Shown piece after piece: positions 46,570-56,186 of a stretch of DNA of 64,000 nt (position 1 is the stretch's first letter; the number at the start of each line of letters is the position of its first letter). Location: NCBI GenBank assembly GCA_036005525.1, contig DASYQM010000249.1, positions 1-64,000 on the forward strand. Reading direction: 5' to 3'. This DNA is from UBA9676 sp036005525 (GTDB lineage Bacteria; Actinomycetota; Actinomycetes; Streptosporangiales; Streptosporangiaceae). Made by a program: the position numbers and the translations under genes. The notes under the pieces are model-generated. The model was not told the origin of the DNA and did no database searches. It was given only the letters and a program-made list of their open reading frames with translations.

Positions 46570-47655
46570 TCAGCGCCCGCCCCGGTGGTTCGCGGGTGCA
46601 CCCGGCCCTGATGAGCTGGCCGGTGCGCCGGGCGGTAACGCCGCGGCCAGGATCTCCCGCTCGCGGCCGGGATCGAGGCCGATTCCCGGCATCCGCGTGA
46701 ATGCCGATACCGGGCGGTCCAGGCTGGCCGCCTCCTGCGTCAGCCAGCGCCAGGTGTCGCTGACGGTGTCCAAGAGCGGCCGGTAACGGATTCCGGTCCG
46801 CAGCGCCCGGTCCCCGGAGACCTGCCAGATGCCGGCGAAGTCGGGGACGTCTGGCGCCCACATCGGAAGCTCCATCCAGGGCTCCACCCGCGCCTCCAGC
46901 AGCACCCGGTCCGCCATCGGCCGCAGTTCCAGGCCGTCGCCGCGCTGTGGGGCGGTGACCTGTACGCATGCGCCGAGCAGGTCGCCAAACGTCGTCTCCG
47001 CCGGGCCCGGAACGTTCATCACGCCGGGAATGCGCCGCCGGGTGTTGTCGGTCAGCCAGGCCGCGAGGTCGCGTGCGTCGGTCATCCGCAGTTTGCTGTC
47101 CGGTGCCGGGGCCAGCACCGGGCCCCCCCGCGCGATTCTCGTCAGCCACCAGGGAAGCCGGCCCACGTTCTCATGCGGCCCGATGATCAGGCCCGGCCGG
47201 GCGATCAGGTTCCGGCCCGGCATCGCCTCCTGAACCGCCCGTTCGCAGCCGGCTTTGAGCTCTCCGTAGCCGAGCGTCTCGATGGTGCCCGCCGCGTCGG
47301 GAGGGCAGTCGAGTACGGCCGATTCCTCTGTAGCAGGCTCGCGCGGCTGATCACGGTAGACGGACTCGGTGGAGACGTAGGTGTAGTGGCCCACGTGGCC
47401 GGCCAGCAACTCGGCGGAGGCTGCGACGTGCACGGGAGCGATGGTGGACGTGTCGATGACCGCGTCCCAATCCCGCGCGGACAGCTGGAGCAGATCCTCG
47501 GCGCTGGTGCGGTCTCCGTGCAGCGCCTCGGCACCCGGCCGGGGATGGCCGCTCAGCCCCCGCGAGAACGTCGTGACGTCGTAGCCACGGCTGATGGCAT
47601 CGTCCACGATGGCACGGCCGAGGAAACGAGTGCCCCCGAGAACAAGAAGTCGCAT
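46570..47655 (-). CDS. NAD-dependent epimerase/dehydratase family protein (atypical SDR)
   Basis: The 361-residue Rossmann protein opens with LLVLGGTRFLGRAIV, an atypical glycine motif. It has VIDTST, YVSTESVY and the catalytic pair in YGELKAGCE (Tyr-x3-Lys). Similar proteins are annotated as sugar epimerases or RNA-binding CSP41-like proteins, and no substrate is evident. It sits 15 bases upstream of pyrE, so they are likely co-transcribed. Confidence 0.82.
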   Translation of the reverse strand: MRLLVLGGTRFLGRAIVDDAISRGYDVTTFSRGLSGHPRPGAEALHGDRTSAEDLLQLSARDWDAVIDTSTIAPVHVAASAELLAGHVGHYTYVSTESVYRDQPREPATEESAVLDCPPDAAGTIETLGYGELKAGCERAVQEAMPGRNLIARPGLIIGPHENVGRLPWWLTRIARGGPVLAPAPDSKLRMTDARDLAAWLTDNTRRRIPGVMNVPGPAETTFGDLLGACVQVTAPQRGDGLELRPMADRVLLEARVEPWMELPMWAPDVPDFAGIWQVSGDRALRTGIRYRPLLDTVSDTWRWLTQEAASLDRPVSAFTRMPGIGLDPGREREILAAALPPGAPASSSGPGAPANHRGGR

Positions 47656-47807
47656 ATCTGGCCATCCTGCCGGGCGGTAAGCCCTGGTGACGATACCTTC
47701 CGCCGAGAGCTGACTGCGACCCGGGGTTGCCCGCCATCTGTGCGCAGTCCATCACGGAGCCTGCTGAGCGCTGGTAACGTCTCGCGTCGACGGAAGGACG
47801 GTGTCGC

Positions 47808-50111
47808 GTGGATCGGTGCGCGCTGTTCGTGGACGCTGGCTACCTACTGGCCGATGGTGCGATGGCCGTCCACGGAACTCGTCACCGGGAGTCAGTTTCC
47901 TGGAACTACGCAGGCCTGCTCCAGTTCCTGGGGAGTGCGGCCCGCGAGAGGACGGGGCTGCCCCTGCTGCGCTGCTACTGGTACGAGGCGACCGTGGAGG
48001 GCCGCCGGTCGGCCGAACATGACGCGCTCGCCGACCTTCCCGGCGTGAAGCTGCGGCTGGGCCGGATGAGGCCGGGCCGGCGCGAGGGGGTGGAGAGCGA
48101 GATTCACCGCGATCTGACCACCCTGGCGCGTAACGGAGCCCTGCAGGACGCGCTCGTGGTCAGTGCCGAAGAGGACCTGGCGCAGGTCATCGCCGACGTC
48201 CAGGATCTCGGCCTCCGCGTCACCCTCATTCACATCACGGTGGACGGCAACTGGACCATCTCCCGTGCCCTCCGGCAGGAATGCGACGACGTCGTCGAGG
48301 TCAATGAGGCACACCTGCGGCCCTATGTGGAGCTGGTGGTGGGTGCGGAACCGCTGCGGGACGACGAGCGGCACGCCGTCGGCGCTCATTCGGGCCGGCC
48401 CCTGACCAATGGTCACGGGCACGCTGGCCCCCTCGGTCAGCAGCAGGCCCTGCCCGCCGGGTCGCATCCCGCGCCGCCGGAGATCTACACCGGGCCCGTT
48501 ATCGCCGAATACCAGCGGACGGCTCAGCCGGCCATGAACGGCCAGCCCGGCCCTCCACAGCCGGCCAGCGCATCCGGCCCATCCGCCCCCGCCGGCATGA
48601 CACCTCCCGGCCCGCAGGCGGGGCAGCCGCAGGCGCAGGTACCCCAGCCCGGGCAGCCGCAGGCCCTGCAACCGGGGCAGCCGCAGGCGCCGCAACCGGG
48701 GCAGCCACCGATGCCTCGGCGCCGGCAGCCCCGGACGACGGCACCGGCCCCAGCCGGGAGTACCCAGCAGGGGATGGTGGTGATGGAGCCGCCCCCGGGT
48801 GTGCCCACGCAGCCGGCGATGCCCGCCGCCCAGCAGCCCATGCCCGCCCAGCCGGAGCCGGTGATTCCCGCGGCCCAGCAGGCCGCGCCCACCGCCCAGC
48901 CCGCGCCGGCACCCGGTCCAGAGGCCGGCAATTCCAGGGCCATGGCGCAGCGGGGCGCGCCGCAGCAGGCGATGCCGCAGCAAGGCCTGCATGGCCTGCC
49001 GCAGCAGGCCGTGTCACAGAGCGTGCCGCAGCAGGGCGTGCCGCCTGCCGCCGCCCCCGGCATGGCCGGCCAGCCAGGCCCCCAGCCCCCGGCGCCGCTG
49101 CCGCAGCGGACGCCGACGTCGGCCGCTGCGCCGAGGACCCAGAATTCCGGCGCCGCACCGGCCGCCGCCAGCATGCCGCCAGCATCGCAGCCCGGGCCGC
49201 AGGGCCCACCGGGACCCATGGGTCAGCACCCGGCATCCGGACAGCCCGGGATGCCGCCGTCCCCGGCCCAGCACGGCCATCCGGGGACGGCGCCGCACCA
49301 GACCGCGCCACACCAGACGGCGCCGCCCGGCGTGTCAGCCGGCCAGCCCGGTTACCCGGCGCCACCGGCCTACCAGGGCCCTGGGCCGGGTGCCCCGCCC
49401 GCCCCGGCCGGGCCGGGCGGGCCTGGTACTCCCGGTAGGCCGGGTGCCGCGGCTGCACCCGGTAACGGCCCGGGGGAACAGGGCCAGACCGATCCGCTCC
49501 AGGCCATTGCCGGCCCGCAGCCCGCCCCGGCGCTGGCCGCGCTGCCGGATCCCGCCATGGGTCAAGCTGGGCCAGCCGGACCTGCCCTGCCGCCGGGCGG
49601 GGGCGTTCCACCCGGGCCCGGCGGGCCTGCCGGTCCTGTTGCGCCATCCCCGCAGGCGCCCGGCGCCCCGCAGGGCTACCCGGCCCCGGCACGCACCGGG
49701 CGGTTCGCGCGCGGGTCACAGGACCAGCGAGCGGCACAGCAGTTCCCTGGGCCGCCGGCCGATCAGCCCGAGGCCACGGCCGGGGCGGCGTACTCGCCCC
49801 AGCAGGGCCCGTACGGCGGGCCGCAGCCTGCCAGCTCGCACCCGCCGGTGGCGCAGCAAACATCGATCTCCCTGCCCGACGCGGTGCAGGCGGCACATGA
49901 CGAGGGCTTCACCTTCGGGCAGTCCGTCGCCCATGAGGCGCCCGCGCTCTGGCTGGAGGCCGTGCTCGCCCGCAAGCCGCGCATGCCCTCAGACCTGGAG
50001 GCCAGGCTGCTGCAGGATTCGGCGCTGCCGATCGATTCCCTGCTTCATGACGAGGTGCGCCACGCGCTGCGGCGGGGCTTCTGGGACGCGCTGGAGAGAG
50101 CCCGGAGCTGA
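47808..50111 (+). CDS. NYN-domain protein with long disordered linker and conserved C-terminus
   Basis: Residues 1-185 form a NYN (PIN-like, LabA/DUF88) domain: CALFVDAGYLLADG with the first catalytic Asp, SEIHRDLTTLARNG, VVSAEEDLAQVIADVQDLG and VTLIHI, consistent with a metal-dependent RNase. Residues about 190-680 are extremely rich in Pro, Gln, Gly and Ala with repeated PQAPQPGQP-like units and surely disordered. The last 80 residues are again ordered (SISLPDAVQAAHDEGFTFGQ to LRRGFWDALERARS). The GTG at 47808 has GGAAGG 9 bases upstream. It starts 152 bases from the divergent SDR gene. Confidence 0.8.
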   Translation: MDRCALFVDAGYLLADGAMAVHGTRHRESVSWNYAGLLQFLGSAARERTGLPLLRCYWYEATVEGRRSAEHDALADLPGVKLRLGRMRPGRREGVESEIHRDLTTLARNGALQDALVVSAEEDLAQVIADVQDLGLRVTLIHITVDGNWTISRALRQECDDVVEVNEAHLRPYVELVVGAEPLRDDERHAVGAHSGRPLTNGHGHAGPLGQQQALPAGSHPAPPEIYTGPVIAEYQRTAQPAMNGQPGPPQPASASGPSAPAGMTPPGPQAGQPQAQVPQPGQPQALQPGQPQAPQPGQPPMPRRRQPRTTAPAPAGSTQQGMVVMEPPPGVPTQPAMPAAQQPMPAQPEPVIPAAQQAAPTAQPAPAPGPEAGNSRAMAQRGAPQQAMPQQGLHGLPQQAVSQSVPQQGVPPAAAPGMAGQPGPQPPAPLPQRTPTSAAAPRTQNSGAAPAAASMPPASQPGPQGPPGPMGQHPASGQPGMPPSPAQHGHPGTAPHQTAPHQTAPPGVSAGQPGYPAPPAYQGPGPGAPPAPAGPGGPGTPGRPGAAAAPGNGPGEQGQTDPLQAIAGPQPAPALAALPDPAMGQAGPAGPALPPGGGVPPGPGGPAGPVAPSPQAPGAPQGYPAPARTGRFARGSQDQRAAQQFPGPPADQPEATAGAAYSPQQGPYGGPQPASSHPPVAQQTSISLPDAVQAAHDEGFTFGQSVAHEAPALWLEAVLARKPRMPSDLEARLLQDSALPIDSLLHDEVRHALRRGFWDALERARS

Positions 50112-50140
50112 GGTCCGGCCGCAGCGGCATCGACGGGCCC

Positions 50141-50950
50141 GTGGCGGGTACCTTGTCTGACGTGGGAGTGCTGAGCCGCGAGGCATTCGACGCAATCGAA
50201 TTCGACGCCGCGTGCACCGGCGATCACCGGGCCGCGGCGCAGCAGATGACCTTGCTTGCCGGAACCGGGATACAGACGGCGGCGATGCCGCGTGCGGAGG
50301 CCTACACGCGGGCCGGGGAACAGTGGCTGCTCGCCGACGAACCTGCGGCGGCCGCCAATGGATTCCGGCGCGCGCTGGAGGACGGCGGTCCTTCCTTCGT
50401 CGATCCGCGGGCGCCACTGGCGCGGGCGCTGTTCATGATGGGCAGGAAGGACGAGGCCGAGGCGCTCATCGGCGAGCTCGCCGCCGAGCCGCCGCGCGAG
50501 GCGCGGACGTGCGACCTGCTGGCGGAACTGCTGGTGGAACGCTCGGATGCGATCGGCGCGCTGGCCTGGGCGAGCGCCGGCGTCGAACTATGCCTGGGCC
50601 GGTCGCCCGGCCCGGTCGCTTCCGCTGGCGACACGGACGCCAGCGGGCCGGACGAGGGGCCCGCCGGCGAGCGGGCAGGAGACACCGGGGCCGATATGGT
50701 GCCGGAGCTGCCCCCTGGGGACCAGGCCGAGCTGAGACTCCTGCTGAGCCTGAGGTACCGGATCCGCAACGATCTCGGGCTTTCCGAGGACGCCTACGAC
50801 CGGCTGCTCGATGAGCTGCCGTCCAAGCCGGGCACGATCGCCGGCGGCTTACCGGACACGACGACGAGCGCGTCGGCAGCCGGGTCCAGATCCACCAGGA
50901 CCGTGTCGCCGTCGGTGATCGCCCCGGACAGCAGGCCCTTGGCCAACTGA
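50141..50950 (+). CDS. TPR-like helical protein of unknown function, overlapping clpB
   Basis: The 269-residue product has helix-turn-helix repeat character: AEAYTRAGEQWLLADEPAAA, PLARALFMMGRKDEAEALIG and LLAELLVERSDAIGALAWA resemble tetratricopeptide units. A Gly/Asp/Ala-rich loop near residues 155-185 interrupts them, followed by LLLSLRYRIRNDLGLSEDAYDRLLDE. The last 50 codons run antisense across the 3' end of clpB (157-base overlap) and are low-complexity, so the functional protein may end near residue 225. GTG at 50141 is one of several possible starts. It follows the NYN gene by 29 bases and may be its partner. Confidence 0.65.
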   Translation: MAGTLSDVGVLSREAFDAIEFDAACTGDHRAAAQQMTLLAGTGIQTAAMPRAEAYTRAGEQWLLADEPAAAANGFRRALEDGGPSFVDPRAPLARALFMMGRKDEAEALIGELAAEPPREARTCDLLAELLVERSDAIGALAWASAGVELCLGRSPGPVASAGDTDASGPDEGPAGERAGDTGADMVPELPPGDQAELRLLLSLRYRIRNDLGLSEDAYDRLLDELPSKPGTIAGGLPDTTTSASAAGSRSTRTVSPSVIAPDSRPLAN

Positions 50951-53487
50951 TCGCCGATGGCCGACTGAACCAGCCTGCGCAGTGGCCGGGCCCCGTACAC
51001 CGGGTCGAACCCCGTCACGGCCAGCCACTCGCGGGCCGCCGGCGTGACCGTGAGTGTCAGCCTGCGGTCGGAGAGCCGCCGCGCCAGCCGGGAAACCTGC
51101 AGGTCGACGATCTGGCTTAGCTCCTCCGTCGACAAGGCGTCGAACACGATGATGTCGTCGAGCCGGTTGAGGAACTCCGGCTTGAAGGTCGTCCGGACCA
51201 CGTTCATCACGGCATCCCGCTTGGCCTCCTCGTCGAGTGCCGGGTCGGCGATGAAGGCCGAGCCGATGTTCGAGGTGAGGATCAGGATCGTGTTCCGGAA
51301 GTCCACGGTCCGGCCCTGCCCGTCGGTGAGCCGGCCGTCGTCGAGCACCTGCAGCAGGATGTCGAAGACCTCCTGGTGGGCCTTCTCCACCTCGTCGAGA
51401 AGCACGACGCAGTAGGGCCGCCGCCGGACCGCCTCGGTCAGCTGGCCGCCCTCCTCGTACCCGATGTACCCGGGCGGGGCGCCCACCAGCCGGGCGACCG
51501 TGTGCCGCTCGCTGTACTCGCTCATGTCGATGCGGACGATGGCCCGCTCGTCGTCGAAGAGGAACTCCGCGAGCGCCTTGGCAAGCTCGGTCTTGCCGAC
51601 GCCCGTCGGGCCGAGGAACAAGAAGGAGCCCGACGGCCGGTCCGGGTCGGAGATGCCCGCCCGGGACCTGCGCACCGCGTCGGACACGGCCGTGACCGCG
51701 CGGGACTGCCCGATGAGCCGCTTGCCGAGTTCGGCCTCCATTCGCAGGAGCTTGCCCGTCTCGCCTTCGAGCAGCCGCCCGGCTGGGATGCCGGTCCAGG
51801 ATGAGACGACGTCCGCGACGTCGTCCGGGCCGACCTCCTCCTTGACCATCGGCGCGCCGCCCGGCCCCTCCGGGGTGGCCGCCGCCTGGCCGTCGCCCGC
51901 CGGCCCGCCAGTGGATGCCTCCTCAGCGGCCAGGGCGGAGGCCTCGGCGAGTTCGGCTTCGAGCGCCGGGATCTGCCCGTACATGAGCCGGGAAGCGCTC
52001 TCGAAGTCCGCGTCGCGCTGCGCCCGCTCGGCCTGCCCGCGCAGGTCGTCGAGGCGCTGCTTGAGCTCGCCGACCTTGTTCAGCCCGGCCTTCTCCCGCT
52101 CCCAGCGGGCGACCAGCGCGGTGAGCTGCTCCTGGCGGTCGGCCAGGTCGGCACGCAGCCGCTCCAGGCGCTCCTTGCTCGCCGGGTCCGCCTCCCGCTC
52201 GAGCGCCATCTCCTCCATCTTCATCCGGTCCACGGATCGCTGCAGCTCGTCGATCTCGACCGGGCGGGAATCGATCTCCATCCGCAGCCGGGACGCGGCC
52301 TCGTCGATCAGGTCGATGGCCTTGTCCGGGAGGAACCGGGCGGTGATGTAACGGTCGGACAGGGCCGCGGCCGCGACCAGCGCGGCGTCGGAAATCTGGA
52401 CCTTGTGGTGCGCCTCGTAACGGCCCTTGAGGCCGCGCAGGATGGCGATCGTGTCCTCGACCGATGGCTCGCCCACAAAGACCTGCTGAAACCGCCGCTC
52501 CAGCGCGGCGTCCTTCTCTATCCGCTCGCGGTACTCGTCCAGGGTGGTCGCCCCGACCATCCGCAGCTCGCCGCGGGCCAGCATCGGCTTGAGCATGTTG
52601 CCGGCGTCCATGGCGCCCTCGGCCGCCCCGGCACCCACGACCGTGTGCAGCTCGTCGATGAAGGTGATGACCTGGCCTTCGCTCTCCTTGATCTCGTTCA
52701 GCACCGCCTTGAGGCGCTCCTCGAACTCGCCGCGGTACTTCGAGCCAGCGACCATGGCCCCCAGGTCGAGCGCGACCAGCCGCTTGCCACGCAGGGACTC
52801 GGGCACGTCACCGGCGACGATCCGCTGGGCCAGGCCCTCGACCACCGCCGTCTTGCCGACCCCGGGCTCGCCGATCAGGACCGGGTTGTTCTTGGTCCGG
52901 CGTGACAGCACCTGGATCACCCGCCGGATCTCGGCGTCGCGGCCGATGACCGGATCGAGATCCCCCTCACGCGCCCGCTGGGTGAAGTCGACGCCGTACT
53001 TCTCCAGTGCCTGGTAGGTGCCTTCCGGGTCCTCCGAGGTGACCCGGGCGTGACCCCGGATCTTCTCGAATGCCTCGAGCAGCACGTCCGGCCCGGCCCC
53101 GGCCTTGCGCAGCACCTCCGCAGCCTGGCCACCGTCGGAGGCCAGGCCCACCAGGAGATGCTCGGTGGACACGTACTCATCGCCCAGTTCCCGTGCTCGC
53201 TTGGCAGCGGTCGTGAGCGCCGCCAGCACCGGCCGAGACATGTCCGGCGCGCTCAGCGTGGCGCCTGCCGCGCTGGGGAGCTTCGCTATCCGGTCGCGGG
53301 CATCGGCGAGCACCGCATCGGGGTCGGCGCCGACCGCCCGCAGCAGCGGGGTCGCCGTCCCGCCGCTCTGCTGGATGAGGGACGTGAGGAGGTGGAGGGC
53401 GTCGACGTGCGGGTTGCCCTCCGCCGTGGCGCGCTTGACCGCATCCGACAGCGCCTCCTGGCTCTTGCGGGTGAACTTGTCGTCCAT
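50794..53487 (-). CDS. clpB: ClpB disaggregase chaperone
   Basis: The 897-residue Hsp100 ATPase works with DnaK to dissolve protein aggregates. An N-domain with two Clp repeats (1-145) is followed by D1 with Walker A GEPGVGKTA and Walker B ITFIDELHTV, the long coiled-coil middle domain (about 410-540) that distinguishes ClpB from ClpC, and D2 with GPTGVGKTE, VVLLDEVEKAH and GARPLRRLVQ. Within the M-domain/D2 linker there is an Ala/Gly/Pro-rich insert (EEASTGGPAGDGQAAATP). It is 64 bases downstream of hspR. No HAIR-like site is seen in that gap, so it is probably expressed from the dnaK promoter. Confidence 0.96.
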   Translation of the reverse strand: MDDKFTRKSQEALSDAVKRATAEGNPHVDALHLLTSLIQQSGGTATPLLRAVGADPDAVLADARDRIAKLPSAAGATLSAPDMSRPVLAALTTAAKRARELGDEYVSTEHLLVGLASDGGQAAEVLRKAGAGPDVLLEAFEKIRGHARVTSEDPEGTYQALEKYGVDFTQRAREGDLDPVIGRDAEIRRVIQVLSRRTKNNPVLIGEPGVGKTAVVEGLAQRIVAGDVPESLRGKRLVALDLGAMVAGSKYRGEFEERLKAVLNEIKESEGQVITFIDELHTVVGAGAAEGAMDAGNMLKPMLARGELRMVGATTLDEYRERIEKDAALERRFQQVFVGEPSVEDTIAILRGLKGRYEAHHKVQISDAALVAAAALSDRYITARFLPDKAIDLIDEAASRLRMEIDSRPVEIDELQRSVDRMKMEEMALEREADPASKERLERLRADLADRQEQLTALVARWEREKAGLNKVGELKQRLDDLRGQAERAQRDADFESASRLMYGQIPALEAELAEASALAAEEASTGGPAGDGQAAATPEGPGGAPMVKEEVGPDDVADVVSSWTGIPAGRLLEGETGKLLRMEAELGKRLIGQSRAVTAVSDAVRRSRAGISDPDRPSGSFLFLGPTGVGKTELAKALAEFLFDDERAIVRIDMSEYSERHTVARLVGAPPGYIGYEEGGQLTEAVRRRPYCVVLLDEVEKAHQEVFDILLQVLDDGRLTDGQGRTVDFRNTILILTSNIGSAFIADPALDEEAKRDAVMNVVRTTFKPEFLNRLDDIIVFDALSTEELSQIVDLQVSRLARRLSDRRLTLTVTPAAREWLAVTGFDPVYGARPLRRLVQSAIGDQLAKGLLSGAITDGDTVLVDLDPAADALVVVSGKPPAIVPGLDGSSSSSRS

Positions 53488-53551
53488 CAGGTTGCTTCCT
53501 GGTTGTCTATCGTGAATGAGGCGGGTGGATGATCACTGGCAGTCATCCGCT

Positions 53552-54070
53552 TCAGGTGGAGGTCCCTGCCTGGGAGGCGCGGCCCGCTCCGGCAGCGGGA
53601 ATGGCCGGCCCGGGCTCGTCCGCGGCCGGCTTCGGCCCGGTCTCCGGCGGCCCAGCCGCCCGGGCCGGCCTGCGCACCGGAACCAGCGAGGCGCCGGCCT
53701 TGCGGCTTCGCAGCAGCCCGGCCAGCCGGGCGGCTACCGCCCTGGTCGACTCCAGCTCGGTGCGCAGCTGCGTCATCTCGGCGGTCATCTCGGCGATGAC
53801 GCCGCGGTACCGCTCCAGCTCGTCTTCCAGCGCGAGGACCCGCTTGATGCCCTCGAGGTTGACACCCTCGTGTGACAGCCTCTGCACCTCGCGCAGCAGC
53901 AGGACGTCGCGCAGCGAGTACCGGCGGCCGCGCCCTGCGGAACGGCCCGGGGAGACAAGTCCCAGCCGGTCGTACGAACGCAAGGTCTGCGGGTGCAGGC
54001 CGGAGAGCTGGGCCGCCACCGAGATGACGTACACGGGGCTGTCGTCGGACATCTCGTAAGGGCTGCTCAT
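53552..54070 (-). CDS. hspR: HspR, MerR-type heat-shock repressor
   Basis: The 172-residue repressor controls the dnaK regulon with DnaK as co-repressor. The MerR winged helix covers residues 13-80 (YVISVAAQLSGLHPQTLRSY, DRLGLVSPGR, RRYSLRDVLLLREVQRLSHE, GVNLEGIKRVLAL). A coiled coil follows to about 125, and the remainder is a disordered Pro/Ala-rich tail longer than that of the Streptomyces protein. Its targets, HAIR inverted repeats, are present upstream of dnaK. It is the fourth gene of the operon. Confidence 0.95.
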   Translation of the reverse strand: MSSPYEMSDDSPVYVISVAAQLSGLHPQTLRSYDRLGLVSPGRSAGRGRRYSLRDVLLLREVQRLSHEGVNLEGIKRVLALEDELERYRGVIAEMTAEMTQLRTELESTRAVAARLAGLLRSRKAGASLVPVRRPARAAGPPETGPKPAADEPGPAIPAAGAGRASQAGTST

Positions 54071-54143
54071 CGTGTCACCTCCTGCGCCCCGCTGGGCTGG
54101 TCATGCCCGCCAGGCTCATTAAGCCCGGCCCATTCCTGTCTCA

Positions 54144-55325
54144 TCACACCTGCCTCGCCCGCCGGAGCAGGTCTTCGCGGGGATCCTCACCGGCGGTTGC
54201 CTCGCGGAACTGGTCCAGCGCTTCCCTGGCCGCGCCGGTCAGCTTCTGCGGCACCTGGACCGAGACGGTGACAAGCAGGTCCCCGTTGGTGCCGTCCGAG
54301 CGCCGCACGCCCTTCCCGCGCACCCGGAACGTGCGCCCGTTCGGGGTGCCCGCCGGAATGCGGACGCTGACCGGCGCACCCCGCAGGGCGGGCACCTTGA
54401 CCTCCGCGCCGAGAGCCGCCTCGGGGAAGGTGACGGGAACGGTCACGGTCAGGTTGTGGCCGGTGCGCCCGAACACCGGGTGCGGCGTGACGTGGATCCG
54501 CACGTAAAGGTCACCGGCGGGACCGCCACGCTCGCCCGGGGCACCCTTGCCCTTGAGCTTGATCCGCTGCCCGTCCGCGACACCGGCCGGGATCCGCGCC
54601 TGGATCGTGCGTGTGCTCATGGCGCGACCGCTGCCCGCGCAATCCGGGCACGGGTCGTCGACCACCAGCCCGCGGCCCCGGCACTCCTTGCACGGCTCGG
54701 AGAACGCGAAGCTGCCCAGGTTCTGGCTGGTCTGCCCGGTGCCCTGGCAGGTCGGGCAGACCCTAGGCACCGTTCCCGACTTCGCCCCGGTTCCGTGGCA
54801 GGTCGGGCAGGGTGCCTCACCGGTTAGGCGCAGGCTCACGGTGGCGCCGTCGATGGAGTCGCCGAACGTCAGCGTGGCTTCCGTTTCCACGTCAGCGCCA
54901 CGCCGCGGCCGCGGCTGGGTCCCCCGGCTGCCGCCGCCGAACATCCCGCCCAGCAGGTCGCCCAGCCGGCCGCCGCCTGCGGTACCGGTTCCGGTCCCCG
55001 TCCCGGTACCGCCGAACAGGTCACCAAGGTCGAACCCCCCGAAGCCGCCGCCCGCGCCACCGGGGGCCGGCCTGCGGAAGCCGCCGCTGCCGAAGAGCGA
55101 GCGCGCGTCGTCGTACTCCTTGCGCCGCTTCTCATCCGACAGCGTGTTGTACGCCTCGGAGATCTCCTTGAACCGCTCCTCGGCCTTCGCATCCCCCTTG
55201 TTGGCGTCGGGGTGATACTTGCGGGCGAGCTTGCGGTACGACTTCTTGATCTCGTCCGCTTTCGCGTTCTTGGAGACACCGAGCGTCTTGTAATAGTCCT
55301 TCTCCAAGAAGTCCTTGGTGCTCAC
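54144..55325 (-). CDS. dnaJ: DnaJ co-chaperone
   Basis: The 393-residue type I J-protein stimulates the DnaK ATPase. The J domain (residues 9-75: DYYKTLGVSKNAKADEIKKS, RKYHPDAN with the HPD motif) is followed by a Gly/Phe-rich region with a GTGTGTG stretch. Four CxxCxGxG zinc repeats appear as CPTCHGTG, CPTCQGTG, CKECRGRG and CPDCAGSG, then the substrate-binding C-terminal domains. It lies 15 bases after grpE. Confidence 0.96.
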   Translation of the reverse strand: MSTKDFLEKDYYKTLGVSKNAKADEIKKSYRKLARKYHPDANKGDAKAEERFKEISEAYNTLSDEKRRKEYDDARSLFGSGGFRRPAPGGAGGGFGGFDLGDLFGGTGTGTGTGTAGGGRLGDLLGGMFGGGSRGTQPRPRRGADVETEATLTFGDSIDGATVSLRLTGEAPCPTCHGTGAKSGTVPRVCPTCQGTGQTSQNLGSFAFSEPCKECRGRGLVVDDPCPDCAGSGRAMSTRTIQARIPAGVADGQRIKLKGKGAPGERGGPAGDLYVRIHVTPHPVFGRTGHNLTVTVPVTFPEAALGAEVKVPALRGAPVSVRIPAGTPNGRTFRVRGKGVRRSDGTNGDLLVTVSVQVPQKLTGAAREALDQFREATAGEDPREDLLRRARQV

Positions 55326-55340
55326 TGGCCTCTCCGGGCA

Positions 55341-56186
55341 TCAGTCTTGGTCACGTGTCTCCGGCCGGCCGGCCGTGTCGCCGCCGGTCCCGCTTGCCGC
55401 GCCGCCGGGCTGGTGGTGGACGCTTCCGGGCCCGCCGGGCCCATCGGTCCTGTCCGGCCGGCCGGGCCCGTGGTCCGGTCCGTCCGGCCCTTCCGGGTCG
55501 CCGGACTCATCCGGTTCCCCCGCCTCGGCGGGCTCCGCCACAGCCACCCTTGCCGGGCGCAGGATCCGCTCCCCCACCCGGTATCCCGGCTGGAGGATCT
55601 GGACGCAGGTCGGCTCGGTCACGTCGTTGGAGTAGGAGTGCATCAGGGCCTCGTGCACCTTCGGGTCGAACGGCTCGCCGTTCTCCCCGAAGCGTTCGAG
55701 CCCCAGCTTGGCGACGGTGGTCTCCAGCGAGTCGGCCACGGACTTGAAACCGCCGGCCAGCTCCCCGTGCTCGCGCGCGCGGCCGATGTCGTCCAGCACC
55801 GGCAGGAGCCCGAAGAGCACGTTCGCCAGCGCCTGCTCGCGCACCGCCACCCGGTCCCGCTCGACACGCTTGCGGTAGTTGGCGTACTCGGCGCTCAGTC
55901 GCTGAAGGTCGGCCGTACGCTCGGCGAGCTGCTCCGCGGTCTTCTGTTCGGCGGCCGATCGCGCGGCGGCGTCCTTACGGTCGGCGCCCGCGGGCCCCCC
56001 CTGGCCCTGGCGGGAGCCGGCCGCCCCGGCTGCATGCTTGCCCGGCCTGGACTTGCCGGGACCACGGGAGGAGCCCGGCTGGGCTGAACCTCCCTGGCCC
56101 GGATCCCTGATCTGGCCGGTCGCCGGATCGATGCGCCTAAGGTCGCGGATCACCGGGCCCCCATTGCTTTCCTCCGGTGAGCTCAT
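55341..56186 (-). CDS. grpE: GrpE nucleotide exchange factor
   Basis: The 281-residue exchange factor releases ADP from DnaK. The conserved long helix and head include RLSAEYANYRKRVERDR, NVLFGLLPVLDDIGRAREHG, SVADSLETTVAKLGLERFGE and FDPKVHEALM. Both ends are extended with low-complexity Gly/Pro/Arg/Asp sequence, so it is longer than the usual 200 residues. The ATG overlaps the dnaK stop by one base (TGATG), giving translational coupling. Confidence 0.95.
   Translation of the reverse strand: MSSPEESNGGPVIRDLRRIDPATGQIRDPGQGGSAQPGSSRGPGKSRPGKHAAGAAGSRQGQGGPAGADRKDAAARSAAEQKTAEQLAERTADLQRLSAEYANYRKRVERDRVAVREQALANVLFGLLPVLDDIGRAREHGELAGGFKSVADSLETTVAKLGLERFGENGEPFDPKVHEALMHSYSNDVTEPTCVQILQPGYRVGERILRPARVAVAEPAEAGEPDESGDPEGPDGPDHGPGRPDRTDGPGGPGSVHHQPGGAASGTGGDTAGRPETRDQD

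Noticed and set aside
53488..53551. HAIR operator directly before clpB
   Set aside because: I looked for CTTGAGT-N7-ACTCAAG in the hspR-clpB gap and found no acceptable match.
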